This document shows positions 35,485-45,800 of a stretch of DNA of 64,000 nucleotides, one piece after another. The DNA comes from Cryptomeria japonica. Lineage: Eukaryota; Streptophyta; Pinopsida; Cupressales; Cupressaceae. The stretch spans positions 689,138,083 to 689,202,082 of the forward strand of contig NC_081412.1 of NCBI RefSeq assembly GCF_030272615.1, in the 5' to 3' direction. A program made the translations under genes and the position numbers. The notes under the pieces were generated by a model, which was not told the DNA's origin, did not search any database, and saw nothing but the letters and a program-made list of their open reading frames with translations. How positions within the stretch are numbered: the stretch's first letter is position 1; the number at the start of each line of letters is the position of its first letter.

Positions 35485-37647
35485 TTTTACCCCTCTTTGA
35501 AGTGATGTGTGTGCACATGTTGATTCAAAGAAAATTGTTGGATACGCTACCAAAATTTTATCGATATGATGTTGTCGCCAAAGTTGTCGATATGATTCTC
35601 TGGATATGAAAAGTTGATTTCAATATGAAAAGTTGATATGAGACTGATGTTGATATGAGACGTATATGAAATTGATGTCAAGATTCGATATGATGCCCCA
35701 GATATGAAGAATTGATTTTATATGAAAAGTTGATATGAAGTTGGTGTCGATATGAGACTGATATGAAATTTATATCGAGATTCGATATGATAATGCCCCC
35801 TCGGGAGATCGTTCATGCACTAAAGGAATGAATGATCTCTCAAAAGAAGAAGAAAGTTATTTAAAAGATAGAAGAGTGGATAGTTGATGACATGCATGGG
35901 TTTGACAAGATTAATTAGATTGATTGGATTGATAAGATTGATTAGATTGAGATTAAGTCTGGTTTTAGGAATGACACCTCCTATATACGACAAAGATGAT
36001 CAAAACGTCTAGTTTCAGGAACGATATATCTTGTATAAGACATGATCAAAACATATGGTTTTAGGAAAGATACATCCTGTATAAGACATGATAGAATGGA
36101 ATAGATGAAATGAATTGATAGAATTGATAAGATTGAGATCAAGTCTGGTTTCAGGAATGACACCTCTTGTATAAGACAAAGATGATCAAAACATCTGGTT
36201 TTGGGAATGATATATCTTGTATAAGACTTGATCAAAATGTCTGGTTTTAGGAAAGATACATCCTATATAAGATATGATAGATGAGAGTTGGATGAATGAT
36301 GAAGATATTAAAGTGAAGAAAGATTTCATGATGATGCGATAGATATGTATGTGATGGATGCAATGATGAATGCAATGTTTTTAGGAAATGATATGATGTG
36401 AGATGTATAAATGTAGCTAAATGAATGCAACTGAGTATGAAATACCACTAAATGATCATTGTAATCTTGTCATTGCCATTCCTGTTAGTCACTTTGTTTG
36501 TGCTTTTTTTGTCATCATTGAGATTTTGATATGTTGAAAGTTTACAAGCATCATGGTGTAATTAAACCATGATGACATGAGTATAACTTACATGATTTTT
36601 TATATTGCAAGATGACACAAGCATCAAGGTATAATTGAACCAAGATGACCTGAGTGTTGCTTGCATAAAATAGACAAGAGTTAACCATTTTTATGTGCGA
36701 AATAGAAAATTTCTTCAATGATATGTTTCCAATCATGTCTCGAGACAAATTTGCACCATACGAATGATTGCCTCACAGATAGAAAACCAAAAAAAATATC
36801 ATATTCCTTTGTTGCTTCTCTAGCGCAATGCATCCTTGAGTAGCTCAGGAGATCTAATGATTCAAAAATCAAGATGCAAACACTCAAAACTTCTTGCCAA
36901 ATGTAAATAAATCATAATTCAGAATATATCATCCATTGTGTGTGTGTTGCAGTTGTAGTTGGATAATGATAATGTTTTCTAGTCCGATAAGCAGTTTTGA
37001 CATTGGTTTTCCTAGTATGTTGTGATCCTTGTTTGTTGCCTGAATACTAAAGCGGGATGAATTTTGCCCCCAGCTATGGACACTTGTCGATGTGGATATA
37101 TGCATCGATCACCAAGCCATGATGGGATATGATATGGATAATTGTTTAGATAATCAAGGACAATGACTACGCTAAGTATGTTTGAGATAATTTTGTGTGT
37201 ATAAGTGTCTGTGATGGATATGGGCTTAGATTAGATGGATTAAAGATATAATGTGAGTACCGATAGATAGAGGAGTTGTCCTCTCACAAATAGCGCCTAT
37301 TGCCAGGTTTTCACCACTTGTTTTTATTGCACTTTTTGATTTGTTTTTCATTTTTTTTGTATTTTTCTGATTTTTTGAATTTTTTTGGTGTCACAAGGTG
37401 CCTGTTTGCCAGGTATTAACCATAGTGACGATTTTTTATACTTTTTGATTTCTTTTTTCTTTTTTGCTTGATTCGTGTATTGGACGACTCAAGTGTAGAA
37501 CTTCTTCAGATGGATGTTGTTGGTTGGTTTGTCGAGCATGTCCCCTTCTGAATTTGACAACTAATATGCTCCTGATTCATAGGCTGAGATGATGACAAAT
37601 GGTCCCAACCAATTAGGTTCAAATTTCCCCTTCTTTTCCCAAGTTTG
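35485..37647 (-). other. 3' untranslated region of Ty3 element B, with two repeat arrays
   Basis: About 2.2 kb without a gene. At 35560-35800 a GATATGAAAAGTTGAT-type array repeats several times. At 35959-36285 six related units of about 47 bp (CTGGTTTTAGGAA, then CATCCTGTATAAGACATGAT) form two sets of three with a 186-bp period. Near 37300-37440 T-rich DNA precedes the integrase end. Confidence 0.6.
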
Positions 37648-38245
37648 CTAATTTATGGGATTTTCTTTTAGAACTAGATCACCAATTTTGAAAAGCCTTG
37701 GGATGACCTTATGATTATATCTTTTGCACATTATTTGTTGATATACCTTGAGATGATCGAAGGCACGTTGGCGATGTTCATCAAGCAACTCTAGCTCTTG
37801 TAAACTATTGACTCGATATTCCTCATCTGGAATGAGGCCTTTCAAGGATACCCAAAGTGATGGAATCTCTACCTCAATAGGTAGAATAGCTTCTAATTCA
37901 TACACCAATGAATATGGTGTAGCTCCTGTAGGTGTGTAGATACTTGTTTTGTAGGCCCAAAGTGCAGGATTGAGTTGCACATGCCAATCTTTGCCATCAT
38001 CATTCACGATTTTCTTGAGGATTTTCAAAATTGTTTTGTTTTAGGCCTATGCTTGACCATTCCCTTGTGGATAATAAGGTGTCAAAAAGAGATGTTGGAT
38101 ATGGAATTTCTCACAAAGCTCTTGGACATCTTGATTTTTAAAAGGTCTTTCATTATCTGTGATAATGGAGCTAGGGATGTTGTACCGACATATGAGGTAA
38201 TTTAAGATGAATGAAGCAATCTGTTTGCCAATCATTTTAGTCAAT
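37648..38245 (-). pseudogene. pol: Ty3 element B integrase, C-terminal part
   Basis: On the - strand: VPLTKMIGKQIASFILNYLI, SSIITDNERPFKNQDVQEL, then PYYPQGNGQA followed by TAG and TAA at about 38037-38045. The same frame continues through IVNDDGKDWHVQLNPALWAY and LPIEVEIPSLW to GDLVL near 37680. It is very close to element A integrase. TAG stands where the catalytic glutamate is expected. The N-terminal zinc domain and the first catalytic aspartate are missing. Confidence 0.85.
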
Positions 38246-38838
38246 GGAACTGCTTTTTTATTTTGGATTAGATTTTTCTTTGATTTGACATACCTTTTAG
38301 ATTGAACATATTGGTCTTTGGATGCATGTGGATATTTAGAGTTATGGATTTTATTCTCGACATCCAAATTTCTTCCAAAAGGAATGGGATTCATGGATGG
38401 GTAGGAATGAAATGGGGGTATTTTGGATGGGTTGGTGTAAGGTCCTAAGATGGATAGAAGGAAGGAAGGCTTTGACTTTGGAATGAAAGGACTTAAAATG
38501 GATTCAGAGGATGAAAGGGGATGTTTACGTGGGGGTTTAGAAGAAGGGATACCTTGATCTTGACTTGGAATAGGATCATTTGAGTTTGTGCTTTGCTCTT
38601 GATTTTGAATTGGATCATTGCAGGAGATGCGAGGGATATCATGATCTTGCCTGGGCAACAAATGTTGAATGGGACTTGAGAGGACACTCTGCTCTTTAGA
38701 TGAAAGGGGATCATCGTGGATGAAATACCAAAATCTTAGAGGATCATCATAAGATTCTTGACAGGTGGGATCTTGATCGAAAATAGGATTAGATTGAAGA
38801 GTCATGATATCTTGATCTTGATTTATGCTAGGACTCAT
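38246..38838 (-). pseudogene. Ser/Pro/Gln-rich ORF segment fused to element B integrase
   Basis: About 190 codons open in the same frame as the integrase, starting MSPSINQDQDIMT. It is rich in Ser, Pro, Asp and Gln (PIPSQDQGIPSSKPPRK, then SESILSPFIPKSKPSF). It does not look like integrase, RNase H or gag domains. It is joined at about 38245 to the integrase core, where RT, RNase H and the first part of integrase should be. It may be a piece of the element's own variable linker brought in by an internal deletion, or foreign sequence. No function is claimed. Confidence 0.5.
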
Positions 38839-39089
38839 TTCCTTTGAATAAGATTTTTATTTTTCAAGCGACAAGGGATGGTCACATGAGTGCTCAAAGT
38901 TTCAGTTTGGATAGGTTGATGTTGTTGACTTGTGATCACTAACTGATATTGTGTTGATATAATTTCTCCTATATGTGTTGGAGTTGTTAGAAGACCTAAA
39001 AGGGTGTATGAAACTGGTTATAAAATTTTCAATAGGTTGATGGATTGCTCTCTAATTTTTTGCCAATTTTAATCATGCACTAAGACAGA
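38839..39089. other. Spacer before the GCGCTA array
   Basis: No gene or named signal was recognised. Confidence 0.35.
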
Positions 39090-39440
39090 ACCCTGAAGCG
39101 CTAAAAGATAACCCCAATGTGCTACAAAGTTTTCCATATGCGCTATGTTGTCCATCAAATGCGCTATCTATCTCAGTCAGATAACACAAATGTTTATTCT
39201 ATTATGTGCTAATATGTCCTTCATAAGTGCTAATATTTCATCTGTATGCGCTATCTTATGGTCTCTAAGTGCTACATTGATGCTCTTATGCGCTAAAAGG
39301 GTGATTGCAAGTGCTATTTGATTTTTGACTAGTGCTATATTTCTCATGTGCTAATTTGAAATTTATAAGCCTTAAGGTTGGGTTTGCATGCATTATCTTA
39401 TGGTTGAGATGCACTATACTGATGCTCTGATGTGCTATAT
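39090..39440. repeat. Degenerate TGCGCTA/AGTGCTA array
   Basis: About fifteen copies of a short core (GCGCTA, GTGCTA, one GCATTA and one GCACTA) with spacing mostly 19-26 bp. The sequences between cores differ, so it is not a simple satellite. Owner and role are unknown. Confidence 0.7.
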
Positions 39441-39901
39441 GTCCTAATCTCTCTATTTTAATGATTTTGTTGAAATTTTGAGAAATGATTTTTTGTGCTT
39501 GATGGATGATTTTCTGAAAAATGACTTGAAAATATAGTAGACAATAGCAGTAACAATTTGTCTCTACTAACAAAATTTGTATGTTCTTTTGAGAATGTGT
39601 TCAAATCCTTGATGTTTTCATTGGTTTTGATACAAAGAAGACAGATCAAACATATTCTTTATTCATGGGTCATTGACAATATCATAGCCCACTAGTCTCG
39701 ATACTCCATCAACTCAAACAACCTTGTCACCCCCTAAAGGGCGCCCATTTTTTTGCATTTTTCAAAAAATTAACCCAAAGTGAATTGCTTCACAATTGGG
39801 TAGTTATCTTGGGAGATATATGGTGAGTTATCTTGAGGGTGGATTCTTCCCCACCCTTGCACTATGATATTTACTAATGGTATGATGAAATAATAAGTAT
39901 C
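39441..39901. other. Spacer, probably 5' side of Ty3 element B
   Basis: A GGGCGCCCATTT at about 39736-39750 reads on the - strand as AAATGGGCGCCC, which is near the TGGCGCC start of some Ty3 primer sites. If real, this is the leader of element B on the - strand. GTATC at 39897-39901 may be the TSD of the Copia insertion, but its partner is not in the window. Confidence 0.35.
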
Positions 39902-41233
39902 TGGTCAACTACTACGAGGGGGGGTGAATCAGTAGATAGAAAAATTGATACAAACTTCACCAATCAATCTCTCAAAGTAAACTTAGAATAATAACTCTGT
40001 CAAGATAAAAACTCATAAGATAAATTGGTTTTCTGTTACAACAAATTAACAGTAAAACAACTTCTACATTTCTCAATTCTTTCGATTATCATGACTTATC
40101 AAAATAGTTAAGTAGTTAATTAAATCAACCATGAAAACATAACCACAAAAACATTCACCACTTGACACAAATATTTTTGATGTGGAAATCCAAATAGGTA
40201 AAAACCACAGTGAGATGAGACTCACAAGATAATATATGAACTCTTCTAAAGTTCGCTCTGTTAGGAGCCTAGCCTGTTAAAGCTTTACAAAAAGTCATGT
40301 TAAGAATTGATCCTGTTAGGAATCACCCAGTTAAGGGATTGACTACAAATGCCTTGTTAGAAGCAATACCCTATAAGGAGTAACCTTGGTAGAGGATTTG
40401 AAAATCCAATCTAATGGACCATCTTGTTAGAGGATTTGAATAGCACCAAGATTGTTAGAGCTTACCCAGTTAAGGGATTTCAATTCTACTGTAATTGTTA
40501 GAAAACAACAAGATTTTGTTGATATGTCTGAATAGCACTACACTTGCTTGATCAGATCCATTTCATGCTCCTATCCGCCTTTACTCAAACTACAAATACA
40601 TCATCCAGTTCGGCAACCACACACTCAACTGAACTGTGTCTATCTCTTTGCCAACTATATAAAACTAAACAATTTCATCAACCTTAAATACAAATCAATC
40701 AGGTTGGTAACACAACAAAAACCTAATTCTCTTCGAGATTACAAACAAATTAGGTTCAAGTATGATCATTGGATTACATAGAAATATCTGCACATAAATC
40801 AAGAAAACCTTGATCACTCCTTGATCACCACTTCATTGAAATTTAAAACTCATCACACGCTTTGCATTAGATGCAATATATTTTCTCATTCCCTAGACAA
40901 AAACCATTACAACAACTTGTCAAAATCTCTTTGAATTGTCTTCATACAATAATCATGCATGTCATCATCATCATCGCTCATCATCAGATCATAAACCAAT
41001 ATAACCAATAAACTTGATCAGTTAGGGTTTATCAAAAACAACAGGTAGGGTTTACCGGTTACATCAATAGATAAGGTTTACACCATTACACTAGTTACCA
41101 ATTCTCCTCACAAATTCTTCCTACCGCTTACAATAACAATATTACAACAATATCAACAATATCATTACTAGTTCAATTGACATTAATGACAACATAACAT
41201 ATCATTAATGCAATCTTCATGCAAATGTCAACA
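39902..41233 (-). repeat. 3' LTR of Copia element
   Basis: On the - strand it starts TGTTGACATTTGCATG at 41233, right after an AAAGGGGGAGAT tract. It ends with ACCCCCCCTCGTAGTAGTTG ahead of a final ACCA at 39902. Short CTAACAGG/TAACTGGG-type repeats at 40250-40510 relate it to the solo LTR at 221-1736. It is 1332 bp. Confidence 0.82.
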
Positions 41234-41245
41234 ATCTCCCCCTTT
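41234..41245 (-). other. Polypurine tract of Copia element
   Basis: On the - strand AAAGGGGGAGAT, directly before the LTR start. Identical to the tract of the pol-less element at 18104-18115. Confidence 0.88.
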
Positions 41246-41539
41246 GGCTTTGATGGCAATACAAATATCAATACCATTGATTGCTATGTGATTGTGAATA
41301 GGAATCCTAGTTTACATTACCAAGTATTCACATGCTCTCTATGTCTTCAGCTTGTCGCTGGTTCTCTTTCTCACAATCACATAATTCTTCTTCCCCTTTG
41401 ACAACAATGCCAAATTGAAAGTAAAACATGTAATGTCAAAATTTCATTGTGCATCATCAACAATCTACAACTTGATGCTCCCCTTGTGGAATATATCCAC
41501 TTCTACACCAATCCTCCTGTAAAATTCTGCAAGTAGCTC

Positions 41540-44500
41540 TGGGACTGATGTAATCTACATCATACTTAATTGACTTCATGAAGAGGGACAACCCCTAACT
41601 AACTTCTAAGATACTCAAATGTAGTCTTAGGCAGAGGTTTAGTAAAAATATCTACAAGCTTCTCCTTGGTAGAAACATGCTCTAAGATCACATCTTTACT
41701 CTAAACTTTTTCCCTCAAGAAATGATACTTGAATTCAATATGCTTGGTTCGTGCGTGCAAAACAGGGTTCTTGAAAATATTTATGGCACTTGTATTATCA
41801 CATAAAATATTTATAGGTTCTGAAATCTTCATCTTAAAACCTTCCAAAATGTGCCTCATCCAAATAGCCTATGTGCAATTCATGTAAGCTGCAACATACT
41901 CAGCTTTAGCAGTAGATTGTGAAGTACAACTCTGCTTCTTACTACTCCATGAAACAAGCCTTCCTCCAAGAAAAAATGCTCCACCGGTTGTGTTTTTCCA
42001 GTCATCAACATTTCTTGCCCAATCTGCATCTATGTACACCTTCAAATTGAAATTTCTTCCATATGGATACCATAACCCATAATCAATTATACCTTTCAAG
42101 TATCTAAAAATTCTCTTTATTTCTATCAGATGTGTTTCCTTAGGATTCTTCTGGAATCTAGCAACTATGCCAACTGCATGAGCTATGTCCGGTTTGTTGT
42201 GAACAAAATAGTGCAATTTTCCAATCATTAACTTGTATTCCTTCTCATCAACAGATTTAGACTCATCTTCCTTAGACAACTTACATCCTATAACCATAGG
42301 TGTGCCAATTGTTTTACAGTCACTCATGCCAAATGTCTTCAAGACCTCTTTCACATAATTAGACTATGTGATGAAAATACCATTATTTATTTGATGTATT
42401 TGCAAGCCTATGAAGATTTTTTATTTCCCCCACTAAAGACATTTCAAACTCATTTTTCATTTCATCTGCAAAATTGTTGCTCATGTCATCATTACCTCCA
42501 AATATGATATCATCAACAAATACTTCGTTGACCAGTATTTTATCTCTATCATATTTGAGATATATGTTACTATCATCACTGGTTCTTAGAAAGCCTATCT
42601 TCATCAGATGTGTATGAAGCCTTTCATACCATGCTCTAGGTGCCTACTTTAATCCATATAAAGCTTTATGCAATTTGCATAACATGTCTTTCTTATCAAT
42701 TAGAGCATAACCATTTGGTTGCTCAATGTATACTTCTTCTTCAAGTATCCCATTCAAAAACACTGACTTAACATCCATCTGGTATACCTTGAATTTCTTG
42801 TGTGCTGCAAATGCAAGTAAAGTTCTGACACCTTCCAGTCTTGCCACTGGTGCAAAAGTATCACCATAGTCTTCTACTTCCTCTTGTGCATAACCTTTGT
42901 GAACCAACCTAGCTTTATTGTGAACCACAACACCATCTTCATTCAACTTGTTCCTAAGAACCCACTTAGTCCCTATCACATTTTTATTTACCGGTTGGGG
43001 TACTAGGGTCCATGTGTTGTTCTTCTTAAGTTGATCTAATTCCTCCTCCATAGCTTTAACCCAATTATCATCACCAAATGCCTCCTTAGCAATTCTTGGT
43101 TCAATAGTGGAGATCATGCAAGAATTCTCTTTGATTCTTCTTCTGGTTAGTAGTCCAGCATCCTTATCCCCAATAATGTGTTTAGGATTGTGATTCAATC
43201 TCACATATCTTGGAATAAAATGATCATTATCTTTAGGTCCAACTTCTTCATTATTATCATCTTCTTCTAAATTTATCTGTTCTGGTTGGACTGGTTCATC
43301 AATATTTGCTTTGTTGATTTCAGATTTAACAGTTTTTGGTTCCAAAAACAAAATGCAAGGATCTTCATCCTTTTTCTCTGAACTAGTTTCCTCTGAGACT
43401 TTGGAAAATTCATCCACTCAAACATCAACACTCTCAACAATTCTCTATGTCCGGTTGTTAAAACACTTGTAGGCCTTACTCTTGGTGGAATAGCCAAGAA
43501 ATATACCTTCACCACATTTAGCCTCAAATTTGATAATCACCTCTCTTAATAAAACATTTGCTTCCAAATATTTTGAAATAACTAACATCAAGTGATCTAC
43601 CATACCAATATTCATAAGGAGTCTTGTTCTTACCTCTCTTCACCAGAATCCGGTTCATAGTGTAGACAATTGTACTAACAGCTTCTCTCTAGAAAGTTTT
43701 CGCTACACCTCCTTGTATCAACATCATCCTAGCAACTTCAACAACTGGTTGGTTTTTTCTCTCTGCAATACCATTATGCTATGGTGTCCTTGGTGTAGAA
43801 AGATGCCGCTTGATACCATTTTCTTCATAATATCTAGTGAATTCCTCATAAGTAAATTCACCGCCTTGATCTGTCCTCAGACACTTTATCTTCTTACAGC
43901 TCTCTTTCTCAGCTAAGGCCTTGAATGCCTTGAACTTACAAAACGCTTCAGTCTTATCCTTGAAGAATGTGACCCACATCATCCTTGAGCAATCATCCGT
44001 GAAGATCATAAGATATCTGTCACCTTGAATACTTTTTGTTCTTATTGGTCCACAAAGATCTGTATGAACCAAATCTAACAAATGTTCCGCTAAAACAGAT
44101 TTTCTCTTGAAAGTTGAGGATGTCATCTTTCCCAACTTACTTTCTTTGCACAGAGCATTAACCGGTTTGTCTAACTGAGGAAAACCTCTCACTGTCTTGG
44201 ACTTACTCACTTTAACAATGTTATCAAAGTTTATATGATAAAATCTCCTATACCAAAGCCAACTATCATCTATCTTTGCAATTAAATAGTTGCTGACTTT
44301 AGGACTAAGATGAAATAAGTTACCTTTAGTTTTCTTCCCGGTTGCATTCAGTTCACCTTTATTTTCATAGATTTTGCACATACCATTTTTAAATTCCAGT
44401 GGGTATCCTTTGTCATTGAGTTGTGCCACACTCAAAAGATTGTGCTTTAGACCTTCAACCCAATAGACATCATCTGCACTACTCTTTCCATTAAGAGAAA

Positions 44501-44619
44501 TAGTTCCCTTACCTTTAACCATGTAGGGTGAGTCATTACCAAATCTTACAACTCTGCCATCAAATTCCTTCAGAGAAATAAATTTTCTCCGATCATTGGT
44601 CATGTGATCTGAACAACCA
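41540..44619 (-). pseudogene. pol: Copia pol: integrase, RT and RNase H
   Basis: The protein, read on the - strand, enters at a GCSDHM motif (the end of the protease-integrase junction, cut by the CACTA insertion). Integrase: WYRRFYHINF and CKESKLGK in the zinc region, where a first histidine and a last cysteine are lost; LVHTDLCGP and CLRTDQGGEFT in the core. RT: NTWTLVPQPVNKNVIGTKWV, VYQMDVKSVFLNG, and the catalytic VFVDDIIFGG at about 42540. RNase H: VYIDADWA near 42030 and STAKAEYVAAY near 41900, with the frame continuing to about 41540. Stops at about 43778, 42643, 42382 and 41868 and several shifts break it. Confidence 0.9.
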
Positions 44620-44865
44620 CACTAATACATTTGGGGTCAAATTCCGATGGAGGTTTCCGACGGACAAGGAGCATTGTGTGAAAATTTGATTTTTTAAAAA
44701 AAAATGCTCGTGTTCATCGGAATTCAGACGACCTCGGGCATTTTATTAAAAAAAAAAACACAACGCATTTTCATTTTGAAAGCAAACCGATCGAAGCAAG
44801 CGGTGACCGTCTTCCCTCCCTGCCCGCCCCCCCCGGCTGGAGCGATCTCTGCACAAGCAAGGTAA
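44620..44865 (+). promoter_or_regulatory. CACTA left terminus, subterminal motifs and likely 5' exon
   Basis: After the terminus a C-rich, CpG-containing stretch (44780-44850) stands out from the AT-rich surroundings. It ends GCACAAGCAAGGTAAGGTT at about 44852-44870, with a good splice donor, so it is probably the promoter and noncoding first exon for the transposase gene 4 kb away. Binding of transposase to the TTCCGACGG-like motifs is a family inference. Confidence 0.6.
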
Positions 44866-44949
44866 GGTTTTTTTTGCAATCAAAGGAACTCTTTATTTTT
44901 CAATGAAGGGTAAATAATTTTTTTTCGCAATCAAGGGCAACTAGTTTTT

Positions 44950-45226
44950 TTTTGCGAATTAATCCATTTTGTGCATATCCTGCAATCTTAAAATTCCATG
45001 AAATGACATCTCTTTGAGGTATTCTGTCATACAGTTCACATGCCGTGTGTATGCTACCCCATTTTGCGATTTTTGTTATTGGAGCATTTGCAACTAATTT
45101 CGGACAAAAAACCCCTTTGATTATGCTTTGATGGATGTCCATACCTTGTTCCAAAGCTCCTATTTTGGCACACGCAGGGAGGATGCTGGCAAACGTTGCA
45201 TTGAGATAAACATGACTGCATTTCAT
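44950..45226 (-). pseudogene. PPR gene fragment carried by the CACTA element
   Basis: On the - strand, ATFASILPACAKIGALEQGM, then DIHQSIIKGVF, LYDRIPQRDVISWN and IAGYAQNGL. These are classic plant pentatricopeptide (PLS-type) repeat residues; PPR proteins bind organelle RNA. Only about two and a half repeats are present, with no start or C terminus. It lies antisense to the transposase and within 600 bp of the terminus. It is most likely a captured host fragment. Confidence 0.8.
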
Positions 45227-45800
45227 GAGGATTTGAACTCAATAATATGTTAGATTCTCCCAAGGATGGATGGACTATACACTTGAAAGGTAGATGATTA
45301 AGGATGATGACAAGGTGAATTTTCTTTAGAATGATAGAGTTGATTTTCCTAAGAACAAGTAGATTCATGTAAACTAGAGGATACAAATTTGGACAAAATA
45401 ATGGAAGGAGACTAAAACTAGATAGATTCACCTAAATGGGAGTGTAGTCATCTAAGGATAGGAAAAATTCACCATTTGTGTAAGAAAGATGGATAAGATA
45501 AATGATTTATGTGAAATAGATTCACCTAAGAGAAAGTAGATTCACATAAGGATAGGTGGATTTTCCTAAAGATGAAGGGATAAGACTTAACAAAAAGAGG
45601 ACTTAGGATGATGACAAGGAGGATTCATTTAAGGATATGGCATATTCACCTAAGGGATAGTGTATTCTCCCAAGAATATGGAAAAATTATTGATTGGTGG
45701 AATGACATACTAGATCAAGGAATGATACAAGGGTAGATTCACCTAAATATAGGGTAAATTCAGCTAAAAGGGTACCCATGAGATTGTGGTATTGAGTACC
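45227..45800. repeat. GATTCACCTAA subterminal repeat field
   Basis: Four close copies of ATTCACCTAA (about 45427, 45519, 45643 and 45737) with six or more weaker ones (ATTCTCCCAAG, ATTTTCCTAA, ATTCACATAAG, ATTCAGCTAA) in 550 bp, mostly in one direction. It lies within 1.2 kb of the CACTA terminus. Short subterminal repeats are the binding sites of the accessory protein TnpA in En/Spm; that role here is an inference. Confidence 0.55.

Larger units (their letters stand above)
39902..44619 (-). mobile_element. Copia-type LTR retrotransposon, 5' part cut off
   Basis: Read right to left: protease/integrase junction, integrase, RT, RNase H, polypurine tract, 3' LTR. The pol order (integrase before RT) is the Copia (Pseudoviridae) order. 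Gag, most of the protease and the 5' LTR are not present because a CACTA element interrupts the gene at 44620. The missing half should lie beyond the right end of that element. Confidence 0.9.

Noticed and set aside
39090-39440. CRISPR-like array
   Set aside because: The repeated core is only 6-7 bp, degenerate, with irregular spacing, in plant DNA.
44950-45226. Functional PPR gene
   Set aside because: Only about two and a half repeats, no start, no C-terminal domain, and it lies inside a transposon end.
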